Source: Agrobacterium pusense (lineage in GTDB: Bacteria; Pseudomonadota; Alphaproteobacteria; Rhizobiales; Rhizobiaceae). From it: a stretch of DNA of 64,000 bases. A model generated the notes under the pieces. The model searched no databases and had not been told where the DNA came from. It saw nothing but the letters and a program-made list of their open reading frames with translations. Below, one piece after another: positions 8,884 to 16,670 of the stretch. A program made the position numbers and the translations under genes. Location: NCBI RefSeq assembly GCF_900102105.1, contig NZ_FNBB01000005.1, positions 124,001 to 188,000 on the forward strand, written 5' to 3'. The stretch's first letter is position 1. Every line of letters starts with the position of its first letter.

Positions 8884-9849
8884 ATGGCAAGATTTACTGT
8901 CGTCATTCCCTACTATCAAAAGCAGCACGGTGTCCTGGGACGTGCACTCGCATCGGTTTTTGCGCAGACCTACCAAGACTTCGATCTTGTCATCGTCGAT
9001 GACGAATCGCCATACCCGATCGATCAGGAACTTGCGGAACTTTCGCAGGAACAGAAAGACCGGATTCTTGTCATTAAGCAGGCCAATGCCGGCCCGGGCG
9101 GCGCCCGCAACACCGGTCTGGACAATGTGCCTGACGGCACCGACTACGTTGCCTTTCTTGATTCCGACGATATCTGGACGCCCGATCATCTGCGGAATGC
9201 GGCCTTTGCGCTCACGACCTATGGCGGCGAGTGCTACTGGGCGTCCATGCAGGCAAGTGACGAATTTTATTATCATTTCGCCATTTCCGAGCTGGAAAAG
9301 AATGAGGGTGCGGCACGGCTTTCGGAGAAGCCGCTGGTGATCGAACTGCCGGATCTCGCAAGCGTCATGCTGCGGAACTGGAGCTTCCTGCATCTCTCCT
9401 GCATGGTGATCGGTCGTCCTCTTTTCGAGAAGATCCGTTTCGATCCGGCGCTCAGACTGGCGGCGGAAGACGTGCTGTTTTTCTGCGATTCCATCCTTGC
9501 ATCGAAGCGGACACTGCTCTGTGACGACGCCGGCGCGATGCGCGGCATGGGCGTCAATATCTTCCACAGCATCGACAATACCTCGCCGGAATTCCTGCGC
9601 CAGCAGTTCAATACCTGGGTGGCGCTCGATACGCTGGAGGGACGTTTTTCTCGCCGGCCGGCCGACGTGGCGTCCATCGCTTCCTATAAAAACACCGCGC
9701 GCAAACAGGCTCTCTGGAGCCAGGCTGGCAACCTGAAACGGCGCAAGGCTCCCGAATTCGGTTTGCTGCTAAAATGGGCAATGCGCGATCCGGCACTGCT
9801 GCGCGCCGCTTTCGAACTCGGCGCCGGAAAAATCGTCCGCTCCAGATGA
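8884..9849 (+). CDS. exoW: succinoglycan glucosyltransferase ExoW
   Basis: Family 2 glycosyltransferase of 321 aa that in S. meliloti adds a beta-1,3-linked glucose (seventh sugar) of the octasaccharide side chain. GT-A motifs: FTVVIPYYQK at 4-13, IVDDESPYP at 37-45, DSDD at 93-96. AAGGGG precedes the ATG at 8884. Transcribed away from exoT and followed 51 bp later by exoV in the same direction, so W and V likely form a short operon acting on side-chain completion. Confidence 0.88.
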   Translation: MARFTVVIPYYQKQHGVLGRALASVFAQTYQDFDLVIVDDESPYPIDQELAELSQEQKDRILVIKQANAGPGGARNTGLDNVPDGTDYVAFLDSDDIWTPDHLRNAAFALTTYGGECYWASMQASDEFYYHFAISELEKNEGAARLSEKPLVIELPDLASVMLRNWSFLHLSCMVIGRPLFEKIRFDPALRLAAEDVLFFCDSILASKRTLLCDDAGAMRGMGVNIFHSIDNTSPEFLRQQFNTWVALDTLEGRFSRRPADVASIASYKNTARKQALWSQAGNLKRRKAPEFGLLLKWAMRDPALLRAAFELGAGKIVRSR

Positions 9850-9900
9850 GCGAATTTTCGCCCGCAACAATTTATATGTTTTTCACCCAGGAGTGACCTC

Positions 9901-10866
9901 ATGAAACCTTACCACTGGGAATCTCATCACGGAAATTTCGGTGACGATCTCAACCTGTGGCTGTGGGACTTTCTGCTTCCGGGCCTGCGCGATGTGCATG
10001 ACGATGTCATGCTCGTGGGCGTCGGAACGGTGCTCAACGACGTTCTTTTGCCCGCCAAGCAGCGCAAGCTGGTGATCGGCAGCGGCTATGGTTATGGCGC
10101 GGTGCCGGATACCAGCACCGAGTTCTGGGATATCCGGTGTGTGCGCGGCGAAAAAACCGCCGCCAAGTTGGGGCTCGCTCCCGAAAAAGGCATTGTCGAT
10201 CCCGCCGTGATGGTCACCGAGATGCCTGATTTCAAGGGGCTGCCAAAGCTCCACAAGAAGACTTTCGTCCCCCATTGGGAATCGGCGGAATTCGGCATGT
10301 GGGAAACCGTCTGTGAACCGGCAGGACTCACCTATCTCGACCCGCGCGGCGAGGCAAAAGCGGTCATCCGCGCCATTGCCCAATCGGAATTCATCGTGGC
10401 TGAATCCATGCATGGTGCAATCCTTGCCGATGCCTTCCGCGTGCCGTGGGTCGCCGTCAGCACTTCACCATCGATCAACAGCTTCAAATGGAGCGATTGG
10501 GCCGGCAGCGTCGGAGTCGAATATCAGCCGCGCTATGTGCCGGTTTCAACCCGCGCCGAAGCGGCGAAAAAGGGCTCACGCTTCTGGGGCATGAGCTTCC
10601 CCCCACCGCCCGCCCCCGTTGTCACCGCCGATTCCGTCTCTGCGCTTGAGGGCCGGGCGCATGAGGGCGATGTAATGGTGCGTCCGCAGGAAACGCAATC
10701 CCGCTCGTTGCGGAAGCTCGCCAAGCAGGTGCTGGCCGCACCTTCCACACTGGCGCTCTGGCAGGCAAGCCGAGCGGAACCGCGTCTTAGCCCGGATGGC
10801 AGACTGGAAGAACGCAAGGAGCGTTTCGCCGCCGTTCTGGAAACGGTAAAGCGGGATTATCTCTAG
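9901..10866 (+). CDS. exoV: succinoglycan pyruvyltransferase ExoV
   Basis: 321 aa protein of the polysaccharide pyruvyltransferase family, which transfers pyruvate from phosphoenolpyruvate as a 4,6-ketal onto the terminal glucose of the side chain. The N-terminus KPYHWESHHGNFGDDLNLWL shows the family GNxGDDL motif at about 11-16; a later conserved SMHGAILADAFRVPW segment is also present. AGGAG lies 7 nt before the ATG. A hairpin terminator follows directly after the stop. Confidence 0.9.
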   Translation: MKPYHWESHHGNFGDDLNLWLWDFLLPGLRDVHDDVMLVGVGTVLNDVLLPAKQRKLVIGSGYGYGAVPDTSTEFWDIRCVRGEKTAAKLGLAPEKGIVDPAVMVTEMPDFKGLPKLHKKTFVPHWESAEFGMWETVCEPAGLTYLDPRGEAKAVIRAIAQSEFIVAESMHGAILADAFRVPWVAVSTSPSINSFKWSDWAGSVGVEYQPRYVPVSTRAEAAKKGSRFWGMSFPPPPAPVVTADSVSALEGRAHEGDVMVRPQETQSRSLRKLAKQVLAAPSTLALWQASRAEPRLSPDGRLEERKERFAAVLETVKRDYL

Positions 10867-10881
10867 AGGTGAGGAGCGGAT

Positions 10882-10907
10882 GCCGCAGAGAATTTTCTGC
10901 GGCTTTT
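10882..10907 (+). terminator. rho-independent terminator after exoV
   Basis: GCCGCAGA and TCTGCGGC pair around a short AT loop and are followed by TTTT, 15 bp past the exoV stop. Confidence 0.75.
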
Positions 10908-10992
10908 GCTTGAGGACACCGTTGCTGCATCGCCATGCTTGGGCCTGTCCCGAGCATCTGCGACTGAACGCTTAGAGGATACGTGAGCAAAT

Positions 10993-11012
10993 CCCCGGGA
11001 CAAGCCCCGGGG
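10993..11012. repeat. small intergenic palindromic repeat
   Basis: CCCCGG and CCGGGG arms around GACAAGCC, lying between convergent exoV and exoU. It resembles, in its CCCGGGACAAGCCC core, intergenic palindromes at 23806 and is probably a dispersed rhizobial-type repeat remnant. Confidence 0.4.
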
Positions 11013-11048
11013 CGGACGGCAGAGATTTGTCGTGAGTTGTCTTTTCCC

Positions 11049-12038
11049 TTAGGAAACCGGCGTGCCGTCCAGCAGATAACGCACGTCCCGCACCGGCGCC
11101 GCTTTGCGGAAGCGGGCGGTCTTGTCGCTCCAGATACCGCGTGTAATGGCGGGCAGGGCGGGCAGACGCGCAAGGGCGTGGCTCAGCGCTCCGCTCACAC
11201 CCTTCTGTTTTTTTGTATCGAGAAAATGGCGAAGCTCGAATTTGGCGCGGATGTGTTTCTCGTGCTCGCGCAGGATCGCCGTTTCCTCTGCCGAGAGCCG
11301 GCAACCGGCGAGAATCGCCCTGTCTGCTTCGTAGAGAAGACGGAGATCTTCGGTTCGGTGGCGGCCACTCAGCGAGTTGCCGCGAACGATCGCACCGTAA
11401 CCGCAATGACGGATGACCTTGTAGCGCGCGCCGGCCGCCAGCGCGCGCACGTAAAGTTCGTAATCCTCGCCAAGTCGCAGAGCCTCGTCATAACGCAGCG
11501 CATGTTTGTCGAGAAAGGCGCGGCGTATCACCGGTTTCAGGAAGCCGGTTTCCCCGCGCTCCACACCAGGCCTGGAAATATTGCCTTCCACGAATTCCGT
11601 CAGCGACAAAAACCGCGCCTGGGGCTCGAAGCGGGCAGGCTGCATGGAGGACGCGCCTGGAACGGATTGCTGGATGAAGGCGATATTATCGGCCACGAGG
11701 TCCCAGTCGTCATCGGCCAGCATGGCAGCGAAACGGCCGCGGAAGAAAAAATCGTCCGCATCAAGAATGCTGATGAGGGGAGCGGAGGAAATCGAGATGG
11801 CATGATTGCGCGCAGCCGATGGCCCGCGGTTGACGTCGAATCGCACCACCCGCAGGCGACCCGTGCCGTCATCCGCCGCATGCGCCACGTCGCTCGTTGT
11901 ATCGGTGGAACCATCGTCGATCACCACGACTTCGCCGACCTCTGGCTCCGCAAGGGCGGAGCGAATGGCGATATCGATGGTATCAGATGCATTCTTTGCA
12001 GCGATGATGACGCAAATGGGCTGTGAACCGCTCACCAT
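11049..12038 (-). CDS. exoU: succinoglycan glucosyltransferase ExoU
   Basis: Family 2 glycosyltransferase of 329 aa. In S. meliloti ExoU adds the sixth sugar (beta-1,6 glucose). Motifs: CVIIAAKNASDTI at 9-21, VIDDGSTDTT at 39-48, DADD at 93-96, and ExxED-like GEDYEL further on. Convergent with exoV and 109 bp downstream of exoX, with which it may share a transcript from the exoX promoter. Confidence 0.87.
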   Translation of the reverse strand: MVSGSQPICVIIAAKNASDTIDIAIRSALAEPEVGEVVVIDDGSTDTTSDVAHAADDGTGRLRVVRFDVNRGPSAARNHAISISSAPLISILDADDFFFRGRFAAMLADDDWDLVADNIAFIQQSVPGASSMQPARFEPQARFLSLTEFVEGNISRPGVERGETGFLKPVIRRAFLDKHALRYDEALRLGEDYELYVRALAAGARYKVIRHCGYGAIVRGNSLSGRHRTEDLRLLYEADRAILAGCRLSAEETAILREHEKHIRAKFELRHFLDTKKQKGVSGALSHALARLPALPAITRGIWSDKTARFRKAAPVRDVRYLLDGTPVS

Positions 12039-12147
12039 GGGGTGTCCTTCTGCTTTGACGAACCTTCAGGATTTGGCCAGCAGAAAGTGTCAGCGATATG
12101 GATGCAAGCGATTTTTTGCGATGCAATAAAAGCGGATGCGAAAAAAC

Positions 12148-12426
12148 TTACATATCCGTCAGCTTTGCCCCATGCGGCGGTGCGCTTTTTGCGGTGTCTG
12201 CCGCAATTGTTTCAGCGCTGAGGTCCCGGGAAAAGGTCTCCCGCATCCGGCGTTTTTCACGGGCGACCAGAACCAAAATCGCCACGAAGTAACCGACTTG
12301 CAGAATGACTGCGCAAATGAGGGTCTGAATGAATGCCGTATAGAAGGAGCCGTGGATGAAATATGTCGCAACCGCAAAAGCAAGCAAAGCACCGATCATG
12401 CTGAAAAAAACACGAGGTGCATACAT
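12148..12426 (-). CDS. exoX: exopolysaccharide production repressor ExoX
   Basis: 92 aa membrane peptide, the size of S. meliloti ExoX, which lowers succinoglycan output by acting post-translationally on or with the first transferase ExoY. The N-terminal MYAPRVFFSMIGALLAF is characteristic, with two hydrophobic helices (about residues 7-24 and 30-52) and a basic cytoplasmic tail. The ATG at 12426 has a very strong GGGAGGAG ribosome site 6 nt upstream, whereas the open frame starts further back. Unlike in S. meliloti, exoY is not adjacent, so the inhibitor and its target are unlinked here. Confidence 0.85.
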   Translation of the reverse strand: MYAPRVFFSMIGALLAFAVATYFIHGSFYTAFIQTLICAVILQVGYFVAILVLVAREKRRMRETFSRDLSAETIAADTAKSAPPHGAKLTDM

Positions 12427-12765
12427 GTTGCTCTCCTCCCGAGAACGATTTCTCCATTTTTGACTGCGCTGCGGCATTTTTCTTCTTTGCAGGAAATATA
12501 CGATGAGACCGGTGCTGTTTCAACACACATATACTTCTTCTACCTCCCGCGGCATGAAATTTCGGTAATCTTGATTGGTAAATTCCTCAGTAACTGCCGA
12601 TTCGCATCGATGACGTCGGCCAGACAACAGTGATGCCTGCTTCTGATAAGTCTAAAACCGCCTCCGGTGCGGGCCTTGCGGAGCGTCTGGCCGGCTCTGC
12701 AGACTTCGTTAACCATCTCGCCTTTAAAAAGTCGGTATTGATTCCTCGAAGAGCAGGGTGCCCGC
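12427..12765. other. intergenic region upstream of exoX
   Basis: About 340 bp between exoX (minus) and the DUF6074 gene (plus). It holds the exoX promoter (listed separately) and the start signals of the plus-strand gene. No other gene is supported. Confidence 0.6.
12495..12523 (-). promoter_or_regulatory. sigma-70-type promoter of exoX
   Basis: On the minus strand TTGAAA is followed by a 17 bp spacer and TATATT, predicting a start near 12488 and a leader of about 60 nt that contains the strong exoX ribosome site. Confidence 0.55.
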
Positions 12766-13032
12766 GTGACGACGAGTTCAGAAGTAATCGCCTTTCCGGC
12801 AAAGAACCGCATTGCCGACGTAAAACGATGTGCAACCATGCTCGACCGGCTGCATGGTGTGGAGGCGAATGATTTCTGGCGCAGGGAGTGCCGTGAACTG
12901 GCCGCCCGTCTGACGGCGCTTGGCTATGAGGACGCCGCCATGCGGCGCGAGGTCATGGAATTTCAAAACGCCGTGCAGGCTGAATTGTGGGCGGTGGATG
13001 CCGCGCCCGAGGCACGCCGCGACAGCCATTGA
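12766..13032 (+). CDS. DUF6074-like small protein
   Basis: 88 aa hypothetical protein. The pattern VIAFPAKNRIADVKRCA then FWRRECRELAARL then EVMEFQNAVQAELW matches what I recall of the rhizobial DUF6074 family, whose function is unknown. No signal peptide or membrane segment. The start is GTG at 12766 with AGGG upstream; an internal ATG at 12838 is less likely because it would remove the conserved FP motif. It ends just before a bidirectional terminator shared with the convergent TPR gene. Confidence 0.65.
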   Translation: MTTSSEVIAFPAKNRIADVKRCATMLDRLHGVEANDFWRRECRELAARLTALGYEDAAMRREVMEFQNAVQAELWAVDAAPEARRDSH

Positions 13033-13049
13033 TGGTTCTTTTTCTTCAT

Positions 13050-13087
13050 TAAAAAAGCCGGCGGGTTATAAACCAGCCGGCTTTTTT
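13050..13087. terminator. bidirectional rho-independent terminator
   Basis: A-run, GCCGGC...GCCGGC stem of about 11 bp with one mismatch around ATA, then a T-run. It serves both the plus-strand DUF6074 gene and the convergent TPR gene. Confidence 0.85.
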
Positions 13088-13103
13088 ATTGGTTCCGGAC
13101 GCC

Positions 13104-14003
13104 TTAGGAGGCGCCAGCGGCGCCGCGCGTGCGGGCAACACCATCCAGTGCGGGCTTGTATTTGGGATCGAGTCGCGCCGCATGCGCATAGGACTTGGCC
13201 GCCTTGGCCATCTCACCGCGTCGCTCATAGACCAGCGCCTGGTTGGCCCAGGATTCCGCCACATTCCCGTCAAGCGAAATGGCGTGGTTGAAATCCGCGA
13301 AGGCGTTTTCGTCGTCATTGAGCGCGACGTAGGAAAGGCCGCGACCGTTATAGGGCTCCGGTGACGTCGATGACAACGAGATTGCCTTGGAGAAGTCCTC
13401 GATGGCCTGGGCATGCTGGTTACGCAGCTGGTAGATCAGGCCGCGATTGTGCCATGCGCGACCGTCGGTGGTTTCCAGCTCGATGGCGCGGGAGAAATCG
13501 TTGAAGGCTTCGTTGACGCGTCCGGACTGCCGGTAAAGATTGCCGCGACCGATCAGCGCCACATCGTAGCTCGGATTGATCTGCAGGGCGGCGTTGTAGT
13601 CCTGAAGGGCCTGCTGCTGCTGGCCGCTATTGCGGTAAACCAGCGCGCGGTTGGCATAGGCCTGGTAAAAGCGCGGGTTGAGCTGCAGCGCCTTGTTGAA
13701 ATCTTCGATGGCACGGCGCGAATCGCCGGCGCGGCCGTAGGCCGAGCCGCGGACGTTGTAACCTTCAGGATCCTGCGGATTGGCGTTGATGACCGAGGTG
13801 AGCGAGGCGATGTTTTCCTGCGAGCCCTGTGCGCGGTCGATCCGGAACACATCTTCCGTCTGGTTGGATGTCGCGCAGCCGGAAAGACCGGCAAGCACGG
13901 CGCAGACGACCAGAGAAGCGCGGAACCCTCTGTTGTTTTTTAATGGCAACCGGCGCGTGGAGGCATCGGCGTTTTTCACAACACAGGTGTCGACAGCGAT
14001 CAT
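13104..14003 (-). CDS. TPR-repeat lipoprotein
   Basis: 299 aa. Residues 1-46 form a long N-terminal lead with a hydrophobic stretch (ASLVVCAVLAGLSGC) ending in the lipobox LSGC, predicting a lipid-anchored envelope protein. The remainder is about six tetratricopeptide repeats with typical GxAYxxxGDxxxAIxDFxxALxLNP spacing, so it is a protein-interaction scaffold similar to NlpI-like lipoproteins. I chose ATG 14003; the frame continues to 14111 without support. Partner unknown. Confidence 0.8.
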   Translation of the reverse strand: MIAVDTCVVKNADASTRRLPLKNNRGFRASLVVCAVLAGLSGCATSNQTEDVFRIDRAQGSQENIASLTSVINANPQDPEGYNVRGSAYGRAGDSRRAIEDFNKALQLNPRFYQAYANRALVYRNSGQQQQALQDYNAALQINPSYDVALIGRGNLYRQSGRVNEAFNDFSRAIELETTDGRAWHNRGLIYQLRNQHAQAIEDFSKAISLSSTSPEPYNGRGLSYVALNDDENAFADFNHAISLDGNVAESWANQALVYERRGEMAKAAKSYAHAARLDPKYKPALDGVARTRGAAGAS

Positions 14004-14136
14004 TCGGTGTGGGTTCCCTCGCAGGCCGGTCTCACGGTCGTTTTCAAGAGCGTTCTCCGGCCACAAACACAAAGAGCGGCGGCGAATTGATCGCCCCCGC
14101 CCAACAAGCATTCAAAAACGTCCAAAAGACGGCCTA

Positions 14137-14364
14137 TTAACGGCCTGCGCGGGGGCCAGCAACCAGACCTTCGCGCTGTGCACGCTTGCGTGCCAGCTTG
14201 CGAACGCGGCGAACGGCTTCAGCCTTTTCGCGAGCGCGCTTCTGGGAGGGCTTTTCGTAATAATCACGCATCTTCATTTCACGGAAAATGCCTTCGCGCT
14301 GCATCTTTTTCTTCAGGGCGCGGAGCGCCTGATCAACGTTATTGTCGCGGACTAGTACCTGCAC
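14137..14364 (-). CDS. rpsU: 30S ribosomal protein bS21
   Basis: 75 aa, strongly basic, beginning [25 protein letters not shown], the signature of bacterial S21, with the Arg/Lys-rich [12 protein letters not shown] tail seen in alphaproteobacteria. S21 sits at the 30S platform and aids initiation on natural mRNAs. It is a single gene with its own upstream region; alphaproteobacteria often carry more than one rpsU. Confidence 0.95.
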   Translation of the reverse strand: MQVLVRDNNVDQALRALKKKMQREGIFREMKMRDYYEKPSQKRAREKAEAVRRVRKLARKRAQREGLVAGPRAGR

Positions 14365-14680
14365 GTTAAACCCGTTCCTTTAGTTTGGTTATCTTGCTGT
14401 GTGAATAAAGGCATTCGCACGCAAACAAAAAGTGGTTCATCCGGCTGTTGAGCCGGGCGATTGGTGACGTGCAATAACAGATCATTTGCAGCAAGTCCAG
14501 CCGGTAGCGCATATTCAGCCACAAAATGCGCGCCGTCCCGCAATCTTTCGGCCATGTCGAAACAAAACCATTGCCGCGTCGCAAAATGGATATTGCCTCC
14601 CATCCCGATTTGCCATGTGTATGATACGGGCCGGGGCTATGTTCCAGGCCTCTGGCCGGTTCTCGAGGAGCAGATTGCGA
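14365..14680. other. intergenic region between divergent rpsU and soxB
   Basis: 316 bp with promoters for both directions presumably inside. I see no clear sigma-70 boxes, operator palindrome or RNA gene. Confidence 0.5.
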
Positions 14681-15934
14681 ATGCGCAAATATTCCGTTTT
14701 TGCCGTGGCGCGTGAGGCGCTTAGGGGTCATAAGGGCTGGGATGCGCAATGGGCCTCACCCGAGCCGCGCAAGGACTATGATGTCATCATCATTGGCGGG
14801 GGCGGCCACGGTCTCGGCGCGGCATATTATCTTGCCAAGGAACATGGCATTACCAATGTCGCAGTCCTGGAAAAAGGCTGGCTCGGCGGTGGCAATACCG
14901 GCCGCAACACCACCATCATCCGCTCCAACTATCTCTATGAAGAGAGCATGGATATTTACGAGCATTCCCTGAAGCTATGGGAGGGCTTGAGCCAGGATCT
15001 CAATTATAACGTCATGTATTCGGCGCGCGGCGTGATGATGCTGTCGCACAATATCCATGACCGGCAGTCCTTCAGCCGTCATATCAATGCCAACCGTCTT
15101 TATGGCATCGACAATGAGTGGCTGACGCCGGAGCAGGCAAAGGCGTACTGTCCGCCGCTCGACATATCCGGCAATGCGCGTTACCCGATCAATGGCGCAG
15201 CCCTGCAACGTCGCGGCGGCACGGCACGCCACGATGCCGTGGCCTGGGGTTATGCGCGCGCGGCCTCCGACCGCGGCGTGCATATCATCCAGAACTGCAA
15301 GGTGACTGGCATTCGCCGCGGGCCTGATGGCGCGGTGACGGGTGTCGAGACCAATCGAGGCTTCATCGGCGCAAAGAAGATCGGCGTATCGGCCGCCGGT
15401 CATTCCTCCGTCATCATGAAGATGGCGGACGTGCGCGTTCCCTTGCATTCGAACCCGCTGCAGGCGCTGGTGTCGGAGCCGCTGAAGCCGATTTTCCCCT
15501 GCGTCGTCATGTCCAACACGGTGCATGCCTATATTTCGCAGTCGGACAAGGGCGAGCTGGTCATCGGCGCTGGTACCGACCAGTATAATTCCTACTCCCA
15601 GACCGGTGGTCTGCAGATCATCACTCACACGCTCGACGCCATCTGCGAGCTGTTTCCGATCTTTCGGCGGGTGAAGATGATGCGCCAGTGGGGCGGCATC
15701 ACCGATAACACACCTGATCGTTCCGCCATCCAAAGCGTGACGCCGGTGCGAAACCTTTTCGTTAATTGCGGCTGGGGCACCGGCGGCTTCAAGGCGACGC
15801 CGGGCTCCGCCAATCTCTTCGCGCATCTCATCGCCCGCGGTGAACCGCATCGCCTGGCGGCCGGGCTGACGCTTGACCGGTTCCGCACCGGCCGACTGAT
15901 TGATGAGGCTGCCGCTGCCGCGGTGGCGCATTGA
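14681..15934 (+). CDS. soxB: sarcosine oxidase, beta subunit
   Basis: 417 aa flavoprotein subunit of heterotetrameric sarcosine oxidase, which oxidises sarcosine to glycine and transfers the methyl group as methylene-tetrahydrofolate (or formaldehyde) with H2O2 formation. The FAD Rossmann motif DVIIIGGGGHGLGAAYYLA is at about 34-52, then GNTGRNTTIIRSNY around the covalent-flavin site region. ATG 14681 has GAGGAG 10 nt upstream; the longer frame to 14486 is unsupported. First gene of soxB-(extra)-D-A-G, all overlapping or nearly so. Confidence 0.95.
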   Translation: MRKYSVFAVAREALRGHKGWDAQWASPEPRKDYDVIIIGGGGHGLGAAYYLAKEHGITNVAVLEKGWLGGGNTGRNTTIIRSNYLYEESMDIYEHSLKLWEGLSQDLNYNVMYSARGVMMLSHNIHDRQSFSRHINANRLYGIDNEWLTPEQAKAYCPPLDISGNARYPINGAALQRRGGTARHDAVAWGYARAASDRGVHIIQNCKVTGIRRGPDGAVTGVETNRGFIGAKKIGVSAAGHSSVIMKMADVRVPLHSNPLQALVSEPLKPIFPCVVMSNTVHAYISQSDKGELVIGAGTDQYNSYSQTGGLQIITHTLDAICELFPIFRRVKMMRQWGGITDNTPDRSAIQSVTPVRNLFVNCGWGTGGFKATPGSANLFAHLIARGEPHRLAAGLTLDRFRTGRLIDEAAAAAVAH

Positions 15935-16344
15935 TGCTGGCGGCGGCCATGCTTGCGATCAATATATCAGGCGCGGCCGAGGCCGTGCCCGCCGGTAGCG
16001 TTATTCCCGGGGCCGAGGATTTTCGCAGCCAGAAGATTGCGAAGATGCAGGGTGAGAAAGACTGGCCCTTCACGGCGGAAAAGGGCCTGCTTTTGTGTGC
16101 TCCCAGCCTCGCAGACAAGATGGTTTATTTTGTCGGAGAGAATGAGGATGGCGAGCAGGATTATCCCTTCGCGATCGACACCGACATGATGGCGGTCGCC
16201 ATCGTCAATATGGGCCGGGCCTCGGCGTTGCGTCCCTTCGATAATTTTGAGCAGCTTTTAAAGCGGCTTTCCCCTTTTGTAGCCATGGGGAAGCGGCTGT
16301 GTGACCAACCCGCCGGAACGATCCTTCCGGAAAATTCTCTCTAG
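15934..16344 (+). CDS. predicted secreted protein of unknown function inside the sox operon
   Basis: 136 aa, not recognised. Its start overlaps the soxB stop (TGATG), and soxD begins 11 bp after it, so it is co-translated with the sarcosine oxidase genes. Residues 1-17 look like a signal peptide (MLAAAMLAINISGAAEA then VPAG). The mature part has a run of acidic residues (GENEDGEQDYPF) and two cysteines, at about 54 and 124, that could pair in the periplasm. Canonical sox operons are B-D-A-G without this gene. Role unknown; it might serve substrate capture or handling of oxidation products, but nothing in the sequence proves it. Confidence 0.7.
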   Translation: MLAAAMLAINISGAAEAVPAGSVIPGAEDFRSQKIAKMQGEKDWPFTAEKGLLLCAPSLADKMVYFVGENEDGEQDYPFAIDTDMMAVAIVNMGRASALRPFDNFEQLLKRLSPFVAMGKRLCDQPAGTILPENSL

Positions 16345-16355
16345 GTGGAGCGACG

Positions 16356-16670
16356 ATGCTTCTGATCCATTGCCCCTATTGCGGGGAAGACCGTTCCGAA
16401 CTGGAATTCCGCTGGGCGGGCGAAGCCCATATCGCCCGGCCGGAAAACATCGCCGATATCTCCGACGAGGCCTTTGCGGAGTATTTCTTCATCCGCGACA
16501 ACGACAAGGGCCTCGTTTTCGAGCGCTGGCGTCACATTCACGGCTGCGGCCGCTTTTTCAACGCCGCCCGCGATTCGGTGAGCGACAGATTCCTGATGAC
16601 CTACAAGGCGGGTGAACCGAAACCCGATATTGAAACGGTCCTTTCGGCAGAAAAGGGAGCCGGGCAATGA
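16356..16670 (+). CDS. soxD: sarcosine oxidase, delta subunit
   Basis: 104 aa, typical delta-subunit length. It carries the zinc site CPYCG (C6, C9) plus H60 and C64 in RHIHGCGRFFN. The subunit is structural within the alpha-beta-gamma-delta tetramer. Its 3' end overlaps the soxA start by 4 bp (ATGA). Confidence 0.93.
   Translation: MLLIHCPYCGEDRSELEFRWAGEAHIARPENIADISDEAFAEYFFIRDNDKGLVFERWRHIHGCGRFFNAARDSVSDRFLMTYKAGEPKPDIETVLSAEKGAGQ

Noticed and set aside
8767..9567. upstream extension of the exoT frame
   Set aside because: Runs antisense through exoW; ATG 8766 with a good ribosome site gives the normal ExoT length.
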